Shown: positions 10,653-21,821 of the stretch, piece after piece
How positions within the stretch are numbered: the stretch's first letter is position 1
How the letters are laid out: every line of letters starts with the position of its first letter
DNA from: Lasiosphaeria ovina
Taxonomy: Eukaryota > Ascomycota > Sordariomycetes > Sordariales > Lasiosphaeriaceae
Assembly (NCBI GenBank): GCA_033439765.1
Contig: JAULSN010000007.1
Coordinates: forward strand, 496,001-560,000
DNA: 64,000 nt
Direction of reading: 5' to 3'
Notes under the pieces: model-generated
What the model saw: the letters and a program-made list of their open reading frames with translations, nothing else
Database searches by the model: none
Told to the model about the DNA's origin: nothing
Translations under genes and position numbers: made by a program

Positions 10653-11072
10653 CAAATTCGACTTTTTCCTACCGCTCTTTGCATTCATTCTACAGCCATC
10701 GAGTCAATTGAAGTCATCACGACCTTCAAATATACGGAAATACTACTGTTGCATGGATGTATTAGCCGGTAACGTAGGATCGATAGAAATAACAACCCTG
10801 GCCGGTATATCGTCCCGTAAGTTCAGCAATGCCGTATTGCCGTGTTGGAATCCACAAGACATCCACCATACTAACTTGATCGTGCCGCCACCATAGTTAC
10901 TAGCCAACAAGAGCAACAAAGCCTTCCTTCTATCGGGATCAAGCCTATTCGACCTATCCTATATTACCCTGATAACCGATATCTTCTTACCCGGCCACGC
11001 GCGAGCCGCTCCCTACGCCGCAGCGTTACTTTCGATTCATCCATTCCACACGAATCAGGCGAACCCCCTATA

Positions 11073-11841
11073 ATGCCCGCCAGGAAGAAGGGTAGCACTA
11101 TATCTAAATCCACTACAAAGGCTACCCCTCAGTCTGGCACGCATAAAAATAACGGCTCTCATAATACCGCTATTGCCCGCCGGGAGGCTACAGCCAAACC
11201 TTCTAGGGGCAGAGGCCGGGGTAGAGGTAGGAAGGCGGCTCCCGAGCCCTCTCCCGAGCCCTCTCCTGAGACCTCGGGCACCGAGGCGGTCACCGAAGCA
11301 GGTACGGAGATAGGTGCCGAGACCGATACCGAGACTCAGTAGGCCAGCGAAGGTAACGATACCTCGGTAGATAACGAGGAGGAAATATAATACGATACGG
11401 TGAAGAATACGGGGACGACTAGTAACGAAGAAGACTCGTATTCTCCTCAACCTTCCAAGCTCTTCGAGGAAGACTTCAGCCTTCAAATTACGTTAGGCTT
11501 CCGCTTTATTAAGAATGCCGTCTTTCGTAATACTAAAGGACTAAAGTAGCCCCCGACGAAAATGGAGGTTATAGAAATTAACCACTATATCGTGGACTTC
11601 TATATAGAGTTAGAGATCGAGAAGCTAGAGTCTAAGCTTACCCGGCAGGTATCTCAGTATATTACTAACTTCGGCGATGACCTCTAGTGGGTCTTCCGAG
11701 CTATAGAGGTTGAGGCGGGCCAGGGCGCTAGTCGCTCGAAAAAGAAGCTTTACTTTAACCGGGTCGAGGGTACTAAAAGGTAGTTATTTAAGGCGGCGAA
11801 CCTAGAAATAACTCTAGGTAAAATGAAGGTTCTAAAGCTTC
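11073..11841 (+). pseudogene. Transposon accessory ORF of unknown function
   Basis: Starts MPARKKGSTISK. The N-terminal 90 residues are basic and low in complexity, with an 'RGRGRGRGRK' tract and 'PEPSPEPSPETS' repeats, typical of a nucleic-acid-binding tail. The same frame then continues through five or so stops (TAG/TAA, consistent with C-to-T) as 'YSPQPSKLFEEDFSLQITLG', 'IEINHYIVDFYIELEIEKL' and 'WVFRAIEVEAGQGASRSKKK'. Later text (12.4-13.0 kb) has 'EFAKEEVIKGTVGRDIG' and may be a further exon. It is divergent from the transposase in the same element. No family recognised. Confidence 0.5.
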
Positions 11842-13984
11842 CTTTCTATATAATAGTCCTCTTTATTTTTATATTACGGAAGAAAGTATAACCGGTAATA
11901 TAATAACCGCCCCCCCTGGTAATACCGACCGGGCTAATAAGGCAGTCTCTATATAGCCTTACGCCTAGTAGCCGCTCCCGCGCGCCACCTTTATAACCCC
12001 GCCTCACGCCTTCGAACCCGCTATTATTTCCTTCGGTAGATTAATAGATCGAGAATCTACTATCCCGGCGGTCCGTACCTCCTCCGAGCACCTATGCCCA
12101 GTCTACCTAGGGATCACCCGCACCGCCCCGGCGTAATACCGCCGTACCCGATATACCGGTAGAGCTAGTCCCCGAGTATACCGGCGTTTAGAAAGGTATA
12201 GTTACGGCGATAAATAATAATAAGGATACGGTACGGTTAGTATACTATAAGCTGAGCGAGGTATACGAATACCAAGAGGGTAGAAGATACCGTAACTTTA
12301 GAGATAATAATCCCGTATCGTAGTTATATTACGTACTTAAGATACGTAGGAATATATACGTAAATATATTATATACGTAGTTAAGGCTATAGGCCGAATA
12401 AGTCGTAATCGAAAGGGCGTCCCTATACGTACCCCCGGAGTTTATCTTTATTACCTTATTATAGGCGGCGGGCGGTATATCGAGTGACGGCGAGGCGGGG
12501 CCGGGTAACCCGGTAGGGCGGCCCTTAAAGAGAGCGAAATATACCCGGGATAACGGTAATAACTAGTCGATGAGTATTAATATTAATAACGGCGGCGGTA
12601 GCTCGGCGGATAACCTCGCTAACGCCATTTTCCAACGACTTTAAGGTACGGCCGTTATTCGGGAGCCTGAGCTACCTCGCCCGTAGTCTTCTATATCGTT
12701 AATATACTCGGCGCCGTTAATATTCTCGGGGTTCTCCCTAGCCGTATCGGTCTATTCTTACGACCCGGTATAGGGAGCTAGAAGCGAGTCCGGCCGGCTA
12801 TATACCCCCTCTATAGGACTATTATTCGATCTACCTTTATATTCTTCTTCTCCGCCTATACCTGAAGGTCGTAATACTAATAGCCTACTTAATCTATTCC
12901 TTCGGGAATTCGCTAAGGAAGAAGTAATAAAAGGTACGGTAGGGAGGGATATTGGCTAGCTAACGAGATCGATATTCCGGCTTAGTAAATAATTTAGACG
13001 AGAGTCTATTAATATACGAAGTATACGGACTTTACCTAATAAGTAGTTCATACGGCTTAACGTACCTTCCTTAATCTATATAAGTATAAGGAAGAAAGTT
13101 AAGACTTTCCTTACTATTAAGGACGAAGTCGGGCGTAACTAGGGATCGTAGTCCTTAATATAAATATAAGTATAATAAGGTAAGTAATCTTCGTATTATT
13201 TATTTATAAGGAGCTAACGTATTTACTACTATAGACCCCCCGACGCCGTTACCGTACTCCCGCCCGGTTAGTAGATAACCGACGCCGTTATTAATCCTCC
13301 GCTCGTCTAGTAAATAATACTCCTCGTTAACCTCGTTAACGAGCGACGAAGACGCCGCCTCTATACTCTCCGGGCTATACCGGGCACGCCGAGGGGACTC
13401 CCTTAACCGCCGTGGACTCCGAGATACGTTGACCCCGGTACCTAACGACGGGTATATATAAATGCCGCGCCAGGAAGGAAGAGAATAATATACATATAGG
13501 TTACGGCGTAATATACGCGTATCTCCAGCGTTCAATACGTAATATGCCCGTACTCTACACCTTTAACGGTCATTATAGCTAGTTAGATAGATACGCCGAA
13601 GAGTTAAATTTACCACCTTTCTTACTTACGCCTTAAGCATATATATACGCGCGTATACCTTACTTACGTATTAACTTACTCCAGCGGGCCGGCCGTAACT
13701 AATAGTCTCCCTACCGGCTATAAAATCGTTATTAACTCGGCTTAAAGACGAAAGTATACTCAAACGTATTTTCTCGGTATACCCTGCCCGGCCTGACTGC
13801 CCTGCCCTCGGCGGGAGCTAATAGCCCTATTACTCAACCTACCTACCCGGTACCCCCCCGAGTAGCTATTAATAATACGGCTCTATACCCTACCCGTATA
13901 TAGCAACGGTATTAGTATACTCCCCGAGATGCGTATTATATATATTATTATTCGATTAGTTATATAGATAACTATATATAGGAC
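11842..13984. other. RIP-saturated transposon interior
   Basis: Dense TA-rich, stop-filled sequence with almost no CpA/TpG. Traces of a plus-strand reading (proline/serine-rich, 'LLNLFLREFAKEEVIKGTV' near 12.9 kb) suggest the accessory protein was longer. An open minus frame at 13200-13535 looks like chance. Confidence 0.45.
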
Positions 13985-15046
13985 CTACTTAATAATCCAG
14001 GCCCCTCGAAAATAACCCCGTATACGCTTAATATCGCTCGTAACCTCCTTAGTATATTCACGAAGAAAGTTAGCAAAGTCTGCCTCGCATTCCTAGTTAT
14101 CCTCCACCCACTTTATATACCGCCGTATATATACCTTTATACCGCTAAAGAATAGTTCGATCGGGTTAAAGTCCGGAGAATACGGCGGCAGGTATACTCT
14201 TACGATACCTACCGTATTATATAAGTCATATATATCTTAGTAGTAATACTAGCTCGCGTTATCGAGTATTAGGACCGAATATTTACCCGGGAAAGGGTTC
14301 ATCTTCGGTAATAGGAAGTCTCTTAACTATATCGTGAAGCCTTCCTAGTTTATTAAGCCCTGGTATATTAATAAATAAAGAAGTCCCTCTATTATAATCG
14401 CCGGTAATAGATAGAACCTCTTTCCCCTCTCTAACGGCCTTTTATTCCTTATAGTATATCCCTTTGGAGCCCACCCCCACTTCCTAAAGCCGTCTCTTTT
14501 ATCTACGCCTAACTCGTCGATATATACGACTTATTTAGGGGTAAACCTAGCCATCTGGAAGACGTAATACCTTCGTAATGCTTCATTCTATTATATTGCC
14601 CTATACTCGAGCTTCTTCCTGGTCCAGTCATACTCTTTTAAGCGGACGGAAATGGTAGATAGGGAGACGGCGACGTTATAGCGGTCGAGAAGGAGGCTCT
14701 ATATTTCATCGAGGTACATATCGTTAGTCTCGTAGAGGGTATCGAGAAGGACCTATATATAAATAAAGGATAGTCGAGTCAGCTAACTATATATACTGAG
14801 CGCGGGACTACGAACCTCAAATGCCTACGGCGCAAGCTTGACTATACTCAGCGCGCGCCTCGAAGGCAGAAGAAGCTCGCCATAGATCTTATAGTTGAGC
14901 CTATACTTCCGTATTACCCGCTCGCTATATTAGAAGCGTATTACGATCTATTTGTTATTTTCCTCGCCATCGTGAATTGCCACCCAAATGCGCCGGCGTT
15001 CGGCATCGGTAAGGCTTCGGTTTGACACTACGCGCCCGGCGGGCAT
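13985..15046 (-). pseudogene. Tc1/mariner-type DDE transposase, RIP-inactivated
   Basis: From ATG 15046 the frame reads 'SNRSLTDAERRRIWVAIHDG' (helix-turn-helix start). Many TAG/TAA stops follow, and then a recognisable DDE_3 core: first acid 'YIDELGVDKRDGFRKWGW', second 'SVLILDNAS', third 'VYLPPYSPDFNPIELFF'. It ends near 13985 after 'REYTKEVTSDIKRIRGYFRG'. Length (about 354 codons) fits the family. The three acidic residues survive but at least ten stops make it dead. Stops sit where CAA/CAG/TGG would be expected, as RIP produces. Confidence 0.85.
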
Positions 15047-15174
15047 CGGGAGGGACAGAAAAGCAGGGCAAATAGAAGATCGACAAATATTGCGTTGTTT
15101 GGCCTAGTCTCGGTGCGTTGCATGCGTTGGATTAGTTCGTTGTGGAAGGAAAGGAAGAAAAAGTCGAAGTTGTT

Positions 15175-15257
15175 GTGTTTACTTCGAGATGTGTGTCGCA
15201 CCCTCAAAAATTGACAGGGATGTTGATCCTACGGCACGCACGTTCTAAAATGACAAC
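15175..15257 (-). repeat. Right terminal inverted repeat
   Basis: Reverse complement of the left repeat (10568-10652). It ends CTAAAATGACAAC at the junction with the split LTR. Confidence 0.93.
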
Positions 15258-15418
15258 GGGCCAACCTTTTGGGCCCAGGCCATGACAACCCCTCTTTTTT
15301 CAGGGTAAAATGAGGTCCCCGGCTGGGAGGTCCCCAGGACTTACCTTCATACTTTACACACAATCAGACTGTTGCATTGAACCGAATTTGGGCCTACTTT
15401 GGGGCCAGCCTTCCAACA

Positions 15419-16761
15419 TCACCTGAGCGGTAAATCTAAATCGTATTTCCAAGGTAAGTGCCATTTCCCCGCGCGCTCACGTGCTTAGTACCACGAGGCA
15501 ATTACTTGTCAAACAATTAGCTCCAATTTTGCCTGGTAAAGGTGGTTCTATCACTAGCAAAACTTTCGTATTTGGCGTTTACAGGGCGGGGCACGTACGT
15601 AAGGCAAGGCAAGGCAAATGCAGGACCTCGTATTGGTATTCCTTACGCAAGGTTCGCTGCATCTGAAATCCGTATTTTCACGTATGGGCTTTTGGATGAC
15701 GCTGGGATTGTGGGGGGGACACTGCGCGGAGGAGTTCTCCTGAAATGACCCTCGCGACTTTCGCGACAAGCAGAATCAGGTGTTACTCAGGGCCAGGAAT
15801 TTAAATCGAGAAGGGACCGCTGGGAGAGGTGTCCGTACCCGCAACAGGCCCGAAGCAGCGGTTGCTTATCGACAGCGACTGACAAATGCAAAAGTAGATA
15901 CGCACGCGCTTGTGGTTAGCTGAGAGGGGGGCTGTCTTCCCTCAGCGGTGTGCAGAGCGAAGACGTGACGAGGTCGGCTTGGCTGCCTTGTTGCGGTGGT
16001 TGGGGATTTGCCAGCCAGAGAGTGCGAAGGGGGAACGGATGTAGGGAACAGATGGGGGGATCGGACGAGGTCCCCAAGGCTCCGACGCGGAGAAGGTATC
16101 TTCGCGGTGCGAGCAGTTAATCAAGGACCGCCAACGTCCGTCATTGAGGCCCGTTGAGCATAATCCACGGGATGGACACTCGTCGTGAGCCCCCCGTGAC
16201 CCAAGACCAGACACTTCGAAGTTCTTGCCGGATTTGCTGGTACCCCTGCGCGCAAGACACTTTGGACAGCTCATTCCTAGGCACTCAAGGTTCACAACAA
16301 CCCTAGCCGACAATCACAAAAGCTAACATAATGCCTAGAACGCTCTTTCCACATCTTCCAGGTCTTTCCCGTCCCTGGGATGCCAAATCGAAGCCAACGC
16401 CCCTAAGACGGTCGAAGGTTCAGCCAACCAGCAAAGCAAAGCACTTTACGAACAACATAAAGCGTTGTGGGAAAGGCTCCAGCCCCTCACCAGCTGGGTG
16501 CGTTGTAGAGGCCCAAAGTTGTTGTGTCGAAGGGCAGGGCCGGGTCCACCGGGAAAGAGCCTAGCAGAAAGAAACGTCTCAGCTGAGATTGCATGTCTTC
16601 AAGACCAAGATTTAGGAAGGACGTGAGAGTGAGGGTAAGGATCCCTGGTCATAACGTTCGAAGTCGTGTCCTGCCGAAGTCCTCGTGTCCGCCTCCCATC
16701 CAGGAGCGGTGTCTATCCTTTCGGCCTGTCAGCTCCGCTGGAAATAATTGGGCTGGATTTC
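15419..16761. other. No recognisable gene
   Basis: Begins with the TCACC duplication of the split LTR. Frames at 15481-15770 and 15942-16564 lack motifs. Nothing supportable. Confidence 0.45.
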
Positions 16762-17265
16762 TTACCGGGTTTCGTAGTAGATAGCAAACCACCGAATCGA
16801 CTCCGTGAGGCCCATATCACCTTCCGCGTGGTTTACCTTCTCGCACGAAGCGGATCTCCTCTCCAAACGACACCGGGACAGCGCCAAAGCCAACCACACA
16901 ACGAGTGTCATGCAAACCGGGTAGATGACCATCAGGCCAAAGCATGCCATATTCCGTAGCTTCCCTGCTGGCTCCACAATAAAAACCAGCAAACTGATAT
17001 TAATGGCAACTCCAGTGCAAAAAGTCATCACGGCTGCAAATCTGATCTCTCCATCCAGCGTCCCTGGGTCTGTGTCGGTGAAGACACGTAGAGAGCGCGG
17101 GACACGTAGCGTATTTTGGGCCCTACGCCCCCAGCGGATTACGAGATCCCGTCGCTCCACAATTTGTCGGTCGATAAAGAAGAGAACATAGGTGACTAGT
17201 GAACGAAAGACGACCTCGAGAAGTATCTTGCCGAAGAGCTCACCACATCTGTCAGACATTGTCAT
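16762..17265 (-). CDS. Hypothetical integral membrane protein, 167 residues
   Basis: Uninterrupted frame from ATG 17265. Three hydrophobic stretches fit membrane helices: 'LLEVVFRSLVTYVLFFI' (residues about 15-31), 'FAAVMTFCTGVAINISLLVF' (about 76-95) and 'CFGLMVIYPVCMTLVVWLAL' (about 108-127). Between them lies a basic loop ('VERRDLVIRWGRRAQN'). A CTTTATATCA sequence about 90 bp upstream could be a TATA-like element. Family not recognised; the pattern and codon use look real. Confidence 0.5.
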   Translation of the reverse strand: MTMSDRCGELFGKILLEVVFRSLVTYVLFFIDRQIVERRDLVIRWGRRAQNTLRVPRSLRVFTDTDPGTLDGEIRFAAVMTFCTGVAINISLLVFIVEPAGKLRNMACFGLMVIYPVCMTLVVWLALALSRCRLERRSASCEKVNHAEGDMGLTESIRWFAIYYETR

Positions 17266-18324
17266 TGGGCTGGGAATTGGCTGTTGGTATTGCAGTTTGG
17301 TTGGCAGGGTTGAAGGGGTTGTGTGGCGTCCAATGTGACGTTTGCGCTCAAGAGTGATATAAAGAGTAGGAGTGAAGGGAAGAGGGAAGTAAATGGAGTT
17401 GAAACGATAACGCTTCTAATATTCTTCCACAGCTAAAAAAGCCAAAACACACGAAAGTCTCCAATAATCTATGTTCTCTCTTGCTGAAACTCTACGGATT
17501 GTGAGGTCACTAATGAGATAGCTGATAAGATAACGATAACACCAACTCACCCGATAAATGGGCGAAATGGAACAATCCAGACCATTCCTGTCCATTGTTC
17601 CCACTGCTTGCTGCGAGATTACAGGATGCCCAAAACGCTGGAGCAAGATCTCTGGCCGTGCTTGACGCCCGCAACCGATTGACTCGTGAGGGGCGAATTC
17701 TACATCCCAACCATTCACTTGACCAGTCCCTGCAGCCCCGCCAACGGTCTGAAAGGGTCAACGGTACCCGCCGGCGGACCCACACGACGATGGCACTCGG
17801 CCGCAACATGCACTTTCCTGCCGTCCTCGAGTTTGCCCTGCGACCAATCTTTATATACCGCACTCCAACCCCACGAACCCCCTCGTACACGACACCGCTT
17901 TTGCGCTGTTCCAGATTCGTCTCACAGAACAGCTACGAATCTGGGCTCACGATATTTCCTTTTTCGTACCTCACACACGTGACATTGCTCACCCCTGGCT
18001 CAGGCCCGTTTTCTCGACCGAGCGCTTCAATTGCTCTTCGACCGAGCCCTTTGTCATTCCCCGAACGCTTCTATCGTCCTCTTTCTCTTCCCAGCGCTTC
18101 CGTTGCTTTCGCCTCGACTTTTCCCTCCGACCTTGTCTTTGACGCTTCGAGTCGAACATCACTCGCCGCCTCAAGCCTTTGTCTTGCGGGTCCGTGAGAA
18201 CGTTCCACGCGAGACTCCACGATGCCACAAAAGGTCCACGAAACACAAGAGTGTCCACAGTCAGAACAGAAGGTCTAAACAACACTCAAAAAGGTCGCAG
18301 AACACGCAGACGTCTACCGAAACC
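17266..18324. other. Promoter-type or decayed sequence, no confident gene
   Basis: A minus frame near 17550-17720 ('GCGRQARPEILLQRFGHPVI') ends at a GTGAGT that could be a splice donor, but no start, family or second exon is convincing. The plus strand upstream of 18325 is pyrimidine-rich and may be the leader of the following relic. Confidence 0.35.
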
Positions 18325-19518
18325 ATGCTGCGCGGTTCCCTCCGGCTGCGACGCTGGACCGCAGCTCTGTCACCAACCACAACACACGGCGACATCAAGC
18401 CCGTCCCTGACAAACACCGCGGTGACCTCGACGACCTCAACTACCCCCGTCACAAACATATAGTATACGGCCTCAACCACCCCCGCCAAGACGACAACCT
18501 CGACTCCCCCCGACACAAACACCAAGACGACAACCTCAACTACCCCCGACACAAACACCAAGCCGATAACCCCGATAACCTAGACCTCGACCCTATCCCC
18601 GAAGAAGACCTCAACCATGTCTTCCACAAACACAACCTCGACGACCTCGACCTCGACCTCGACATGAACGATGTGCGCAGCAGGGGCTACCGCGCCAACT
18701 GCCTGAAACCCAACGGCATCTCTTTCATCTCCCGTCCGACGCCCTCACACATACCGTGGCCCTCCTCACCGACCAAATTCTCGCCGTGGCCCCGCACCCC
18801 CCCGTGATGCTGGCCGCCGTGATGCACGAGCTCGACGATCTGGGCACGCACGGTTGCTCCGAGGCGTCCCTCCAATTTTGCCTCTTCAAGGGCCTCTTTC
18901 CCACCACGATGCCCCTGGAGCTGCGTACCTGCCATCAGAGCGCCGTGGCCCGCCCATCTTATGCCTGCCTGTCCCGCTGCACCTTGTACTCTCCCGTTAG
19001 TACACCCCGATCTGCCATACGGCTACAGTGAATGGATGGCTTTTACCAACGCCCAGCAAACGACGCTTGGACACCTTCATCCCGTGAACTGGTTATATGC
19101 CCAAGCCGCTCCTGGCGTCTATTTTCCTTTTTTTGTCGTTGAGCTCAAGGCTGCTGCTGGCACGGGAGGAACCCTCTGGGACGCCGCAAATCAGTGTGCA
19201 GGCGGTGCTGCAGCTTGCCTCCAGGCACTTGACCAACTCAACACGGCACTCGGCGCTGCAGGAGGCCAGGGACGCATTCCCAACCTATGCTACAGCCTTG
19301 CCATCGACAACAACCTTGGCCAGCTCTATGCGTGGTGGAAGGACGGCTCGACCTTCCACATCCAGCGCGTGGCCTCCTATTTACTGTCTGACGCCCAGCA
19401 CTTCGCCCGTCTCTGCGCGTGCGTCGCCGCCATTCTCGAGTGGGGAGCCACCGCCCGCCTGCGGGACATTCGCCTGGCTGTCGACTACATTGGGGGTCAG
19501 AGGTTGGGCCAGAAGTAG
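18325..19518 (+). pseudogene. DUF7924-like protein with two compensating frameshifts
   Basis: From ATG 18325 an N-terminal repetitive Asn/Asp/His region leads into a domain that resembles the fungal DUF7924 family. A one-base loss near 18735 and a one-base gain in a C run near 18950 move the frame out and back. The last piece, 18961-19518, holds the signature core 'GVYFPFFVVELKAAAGTGGT', 'LWDAANQCAGGAAACLQALD' and 'IDNNLGQLYAWWKDG'. The 'FFVVELKA' strand has the E-x-K spacing of PD-(D/E)XK nucleases, so a nuclease-like fold is a possible inference, not shown. The frame ends at TAG 19516-19518. If the two indels are assembly errors the gene would be intact. Confidence 0.66.
18430..18660 (+). 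repeat. Degenerate coding repeat (His/Asp/Asn-rich)
   Basis: Irregular tandem units of about 36 bp encode variants of 'LNYPRHKHQDDN'. They lie in the N-terminal, probably disordered part of the DUF7924-like frame. Confidence 0.7.
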
Positions 19519-20313
19519 GGTCAGAAAGGTTGTATTCCATGTTTGGCAGGTAGCTGAGGATAATCTTGACGGACGGCAAGGTGGTAGACTTGTAAACTGC
19601 TGGAACGAGTGCTGTCAACTACAGAAGTCAGAAGTAAGATTTCTCAAACTTGTAAATTCAGGAGCAGACGGAGTAATAACAGAAAAAAACAAAGACGGTT
19701 CAGATATACAGCTAGTAGAAAATAATGCTAGCTTGAGGGGTGAATACCGCGGAGAAAGGCGGAGTGAGAAAATGTAGCCTAAGGTGGTAAGAATTTAGGG
19801 GATTTCAAGACAGGAAACCGCTAGAGTCAGCGGGCAATATATATGGAAGGAAATAACACTGGAGAGTAATTATTAGACAAGTTGAATAGACTGGCGATCC
19901 AAGACAGCGGCACACACACCAGCGCGATGAAAGTCAGCCGGCTGCCGTTGGCAGCCAGTTGGGCGCCAGGGCCATGGAAACGAAGGAGGTCGGAATGGAT
20001 AGTATCTTGGTGTAGAATGTCTGTGAGGAAGGGAAATTATGGCTGGGCTGGCTGGTGAAGCCTTAGCACCGTCGACATCTGCTTTGTCCATGCTCTAATA
20101 GGGGGCCGGGAGAGCACATGGACCGCCGACGAGCAGTCCGCACCCTGGCCAAAGACCCTTCTCCCACCGAAGCTCGACAAAGCTCGCAGCCTTGCAAGGT
20201 TTAATAATTTCGGTACTCGTTCAATAGCTGAGGTTTATCACTGCCTAGTGGTTCCTGGGTGAATCAGCTTCCATCTTGCCAGATATGAAAGTTTGCTATC
20301 CGACGTGACTTAC
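19519..20313. other. No recognisable gene
   Basis: Only short frames. The kinase that starts downstream on the minus strand should continue into this stretch after its splice donor at 20313, but no kinase sequence is found here. Confidence 0.45.
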
Positions 20314-21311
20314 GAATTTGATGGCCACCGGGGTCCATTTTCCTTCCTCTGACAGCCACCAACCCTCAAACACATCTCCAAACGAGCCTTCAGCTATTTT
20401 ATTCCCAATCCTGCACAGCTCACCGCTTCCTCCCGGGAGAATGTTGCTTATGGAATCTTTGCCTGGTATGGTTTGCACCAATCTGGCTTGTTGTCTGCTG
20501 CCTCCAGATCTTTCTCGCCAGAGCCGCTAACTGGGGTTCCATCCGCAGCCGGTTGTACGAGCCCTTCAGGTTTCTTGCGTTCAATACGCCGCTCTATCTC
20601 GCTGTGGGCTAGCTTTTGGGTAGCGACCAGCTGGCGTTCGATGTTGCCCACCTCTTTCATGCAACACACCATTTCGCAAGAACCGGCGAGCAGCGTGCTT
20701 GCACTTAGTTTGAACACGCTCAAGACCCTTGTCAAGATCTCCCCAGATGTTTGGTCGAAGGGGGCCATCGGCCGAGTTATCCAGACTTCGGGTTCCGGAA
20801 CCTGCGCGGGCCAAACTTGCCCTGAGAGTCTTCATCGCCGCAAGACTTCCAGGCTGCCTCGTGTTCGTAAAGCGCGGACTCAGCATCCACTCTTCCTGCT
20901 TGCTATCATCATCCCTTCGAACAATGGATGTAGTGGAACCGCTCTCAAGATCTTCATCGCTCTCATCGGGCATCTTACGCTTAGCGAGCTGCTCGAGCTG
21001 TGCAGACTCTGCGGCAATATTGGCCTTGTGAGTCGTGTTGCGGTAGCGATGGACAAACTTGTCAAGCCCTCAAGGAACATCTGGACTTCAGCATCATAGA
21101 AAACGATAATCCCGTCGTCGTACGGGCCAAACTAAACCTTGAGTGGACCGGCATCTTTGGTCGGGCTTCTTGGCGTGTTCATTCTCTCCCATCTGGGATC
21201 CACGCTTGGCTCAAAATTCTCCACGGTATGTTGCATGATTCCATGTCGTTGGGAGACCTGCCAGCCTCTTGCAGAGGTGGAAGGGCGATTGTACAGTCGG
21301 CTGGATTCCAT
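20314..21311 (-). pseudogene. Protein kinase relic (casein-kinase-like N-lobe) with novel N-terminus
   Basis: From ATG 21311 the text reads 'MESSRLYNRPSTSARGWQV', 'FYDAEVQMFLEGL', 'VHRYRNTTHKANIAAESAQL' and 'KMPDESDEDLESGSTTSIVR'. A coiled-coil-like segment follows ('GNIERQLVATQKLAHSEIER'). At the 3' end comes a kinase start: 'CRIGNKIAEGSFGDVFEG' (glycine-rich loop) and 'WTPVAIKF' (the ATP-binding lysine), directly followed by a GTAAGT donor at 20313-20308. At least three frame changes and one stop lie between these parts. The rest of the kinase (catalytic loop, DFG, C-lobe) is missing. It is a truncated relic; the N-terminal domain is not one I recognise. Confidence 0.6.
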
Positions 21312-21821
21312 GTTGGAAAAGAGTGAGCAAGGAAAGAGAGAAAGAAAGGGATAACGCGGAAGAGCATAAGTCGGATTTTAAAAATGGAAGGTTGACTGAC
21401 AATGGGTCGGTGCCGTGCTAAGATGGGGGCCACAGTCAGCACGAACAACAGTCGGCCGTAAACTGGGCTTCTGACGCAACGCAATGGAATTAATCTTGAT
21501 ATTGAATTCACGTCTAAAGTCTTATTGTACAGTTGATAGTTCGGCAGCCGTCATGTGTCTCACCCCCTGCACACGCCATGTTCCGCACCTCAAGCCCAGA
21601 ACCACAAAACAGCCTGCATATGCATGGACTCTACCCATTGGTGTCTCCGACCCTATGCCATTGGCAACAACAACAATAACAACAACCGAGTGTTCGCACC
21701 GGTGAGATGGTCCAATTTGCCATTTCACACACACTGCAGGAGAGTGTGCCAGTCAGTCCAGGCGCGTCCGCATCGTCCCCTCAGATCCGGCACCCTTACC
21801 TACGACGGTAATGAATGGAAC

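Larger units (their letters stand above)
10568..15257. mobile_element. 4.7-kb TIR DNA transposon, Tc1/mariner-like DDE type, RIP-damaged
   Basis: Terminal inverted repeats of about 83-85 bp (GTTGTCATTTTAGAACG...) bound the element. It contains a minus-strand DDE transposase (13985-15046) and a plus-strand second ORF (from 11073). Between about 11.3 and 15.0 kb CpA and TpG are almost absent while TpA and CpG are frequent, which is classic RIP. No TA target duplication is visible at the junctions: flanks read GCATGC-element-GGGCC, against GCATTCAGGGC in the intact LTR copy. The target-site rule therefore differs from canonical Tc1, or the site has decayed. Confidence 0.82.
10503..15418. mobile_element. 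Solo LTR (about 225 bp) split by a TIR transposon
   Basis: The two pieces, 10503-10567 and 15258-15418, together make one LTR with TG...CA ends (TGTTGGAT at the left, CTTCCAACA at the right). It is flanked by a perfect 5-bp duplication TCACC (10498-10502 and 15419-15423). The same sequence occurs unsplit, in the opposite orientation, at 35299-35523. The pieces total 226 bp against 225 bp for the intact copy. The source retrotransposon family is not present as a full copy in the window. Confidence 0.85.

Noticed and set aside
13200..13535. Minus-strand frame of 111 codons
   Set aside because: Lies in RIP-saturated transposon sequence, where loss of CpA/TpG removes some stops by chance; no motif.
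17595..18197. Plus-strand frame of 200 codons upstream of the DUF7924-like relic
   Set aside because: No motif, arginine/serine/proline-rich composition typical of GC-rich chance frames, and no continuity with the downstream protein.
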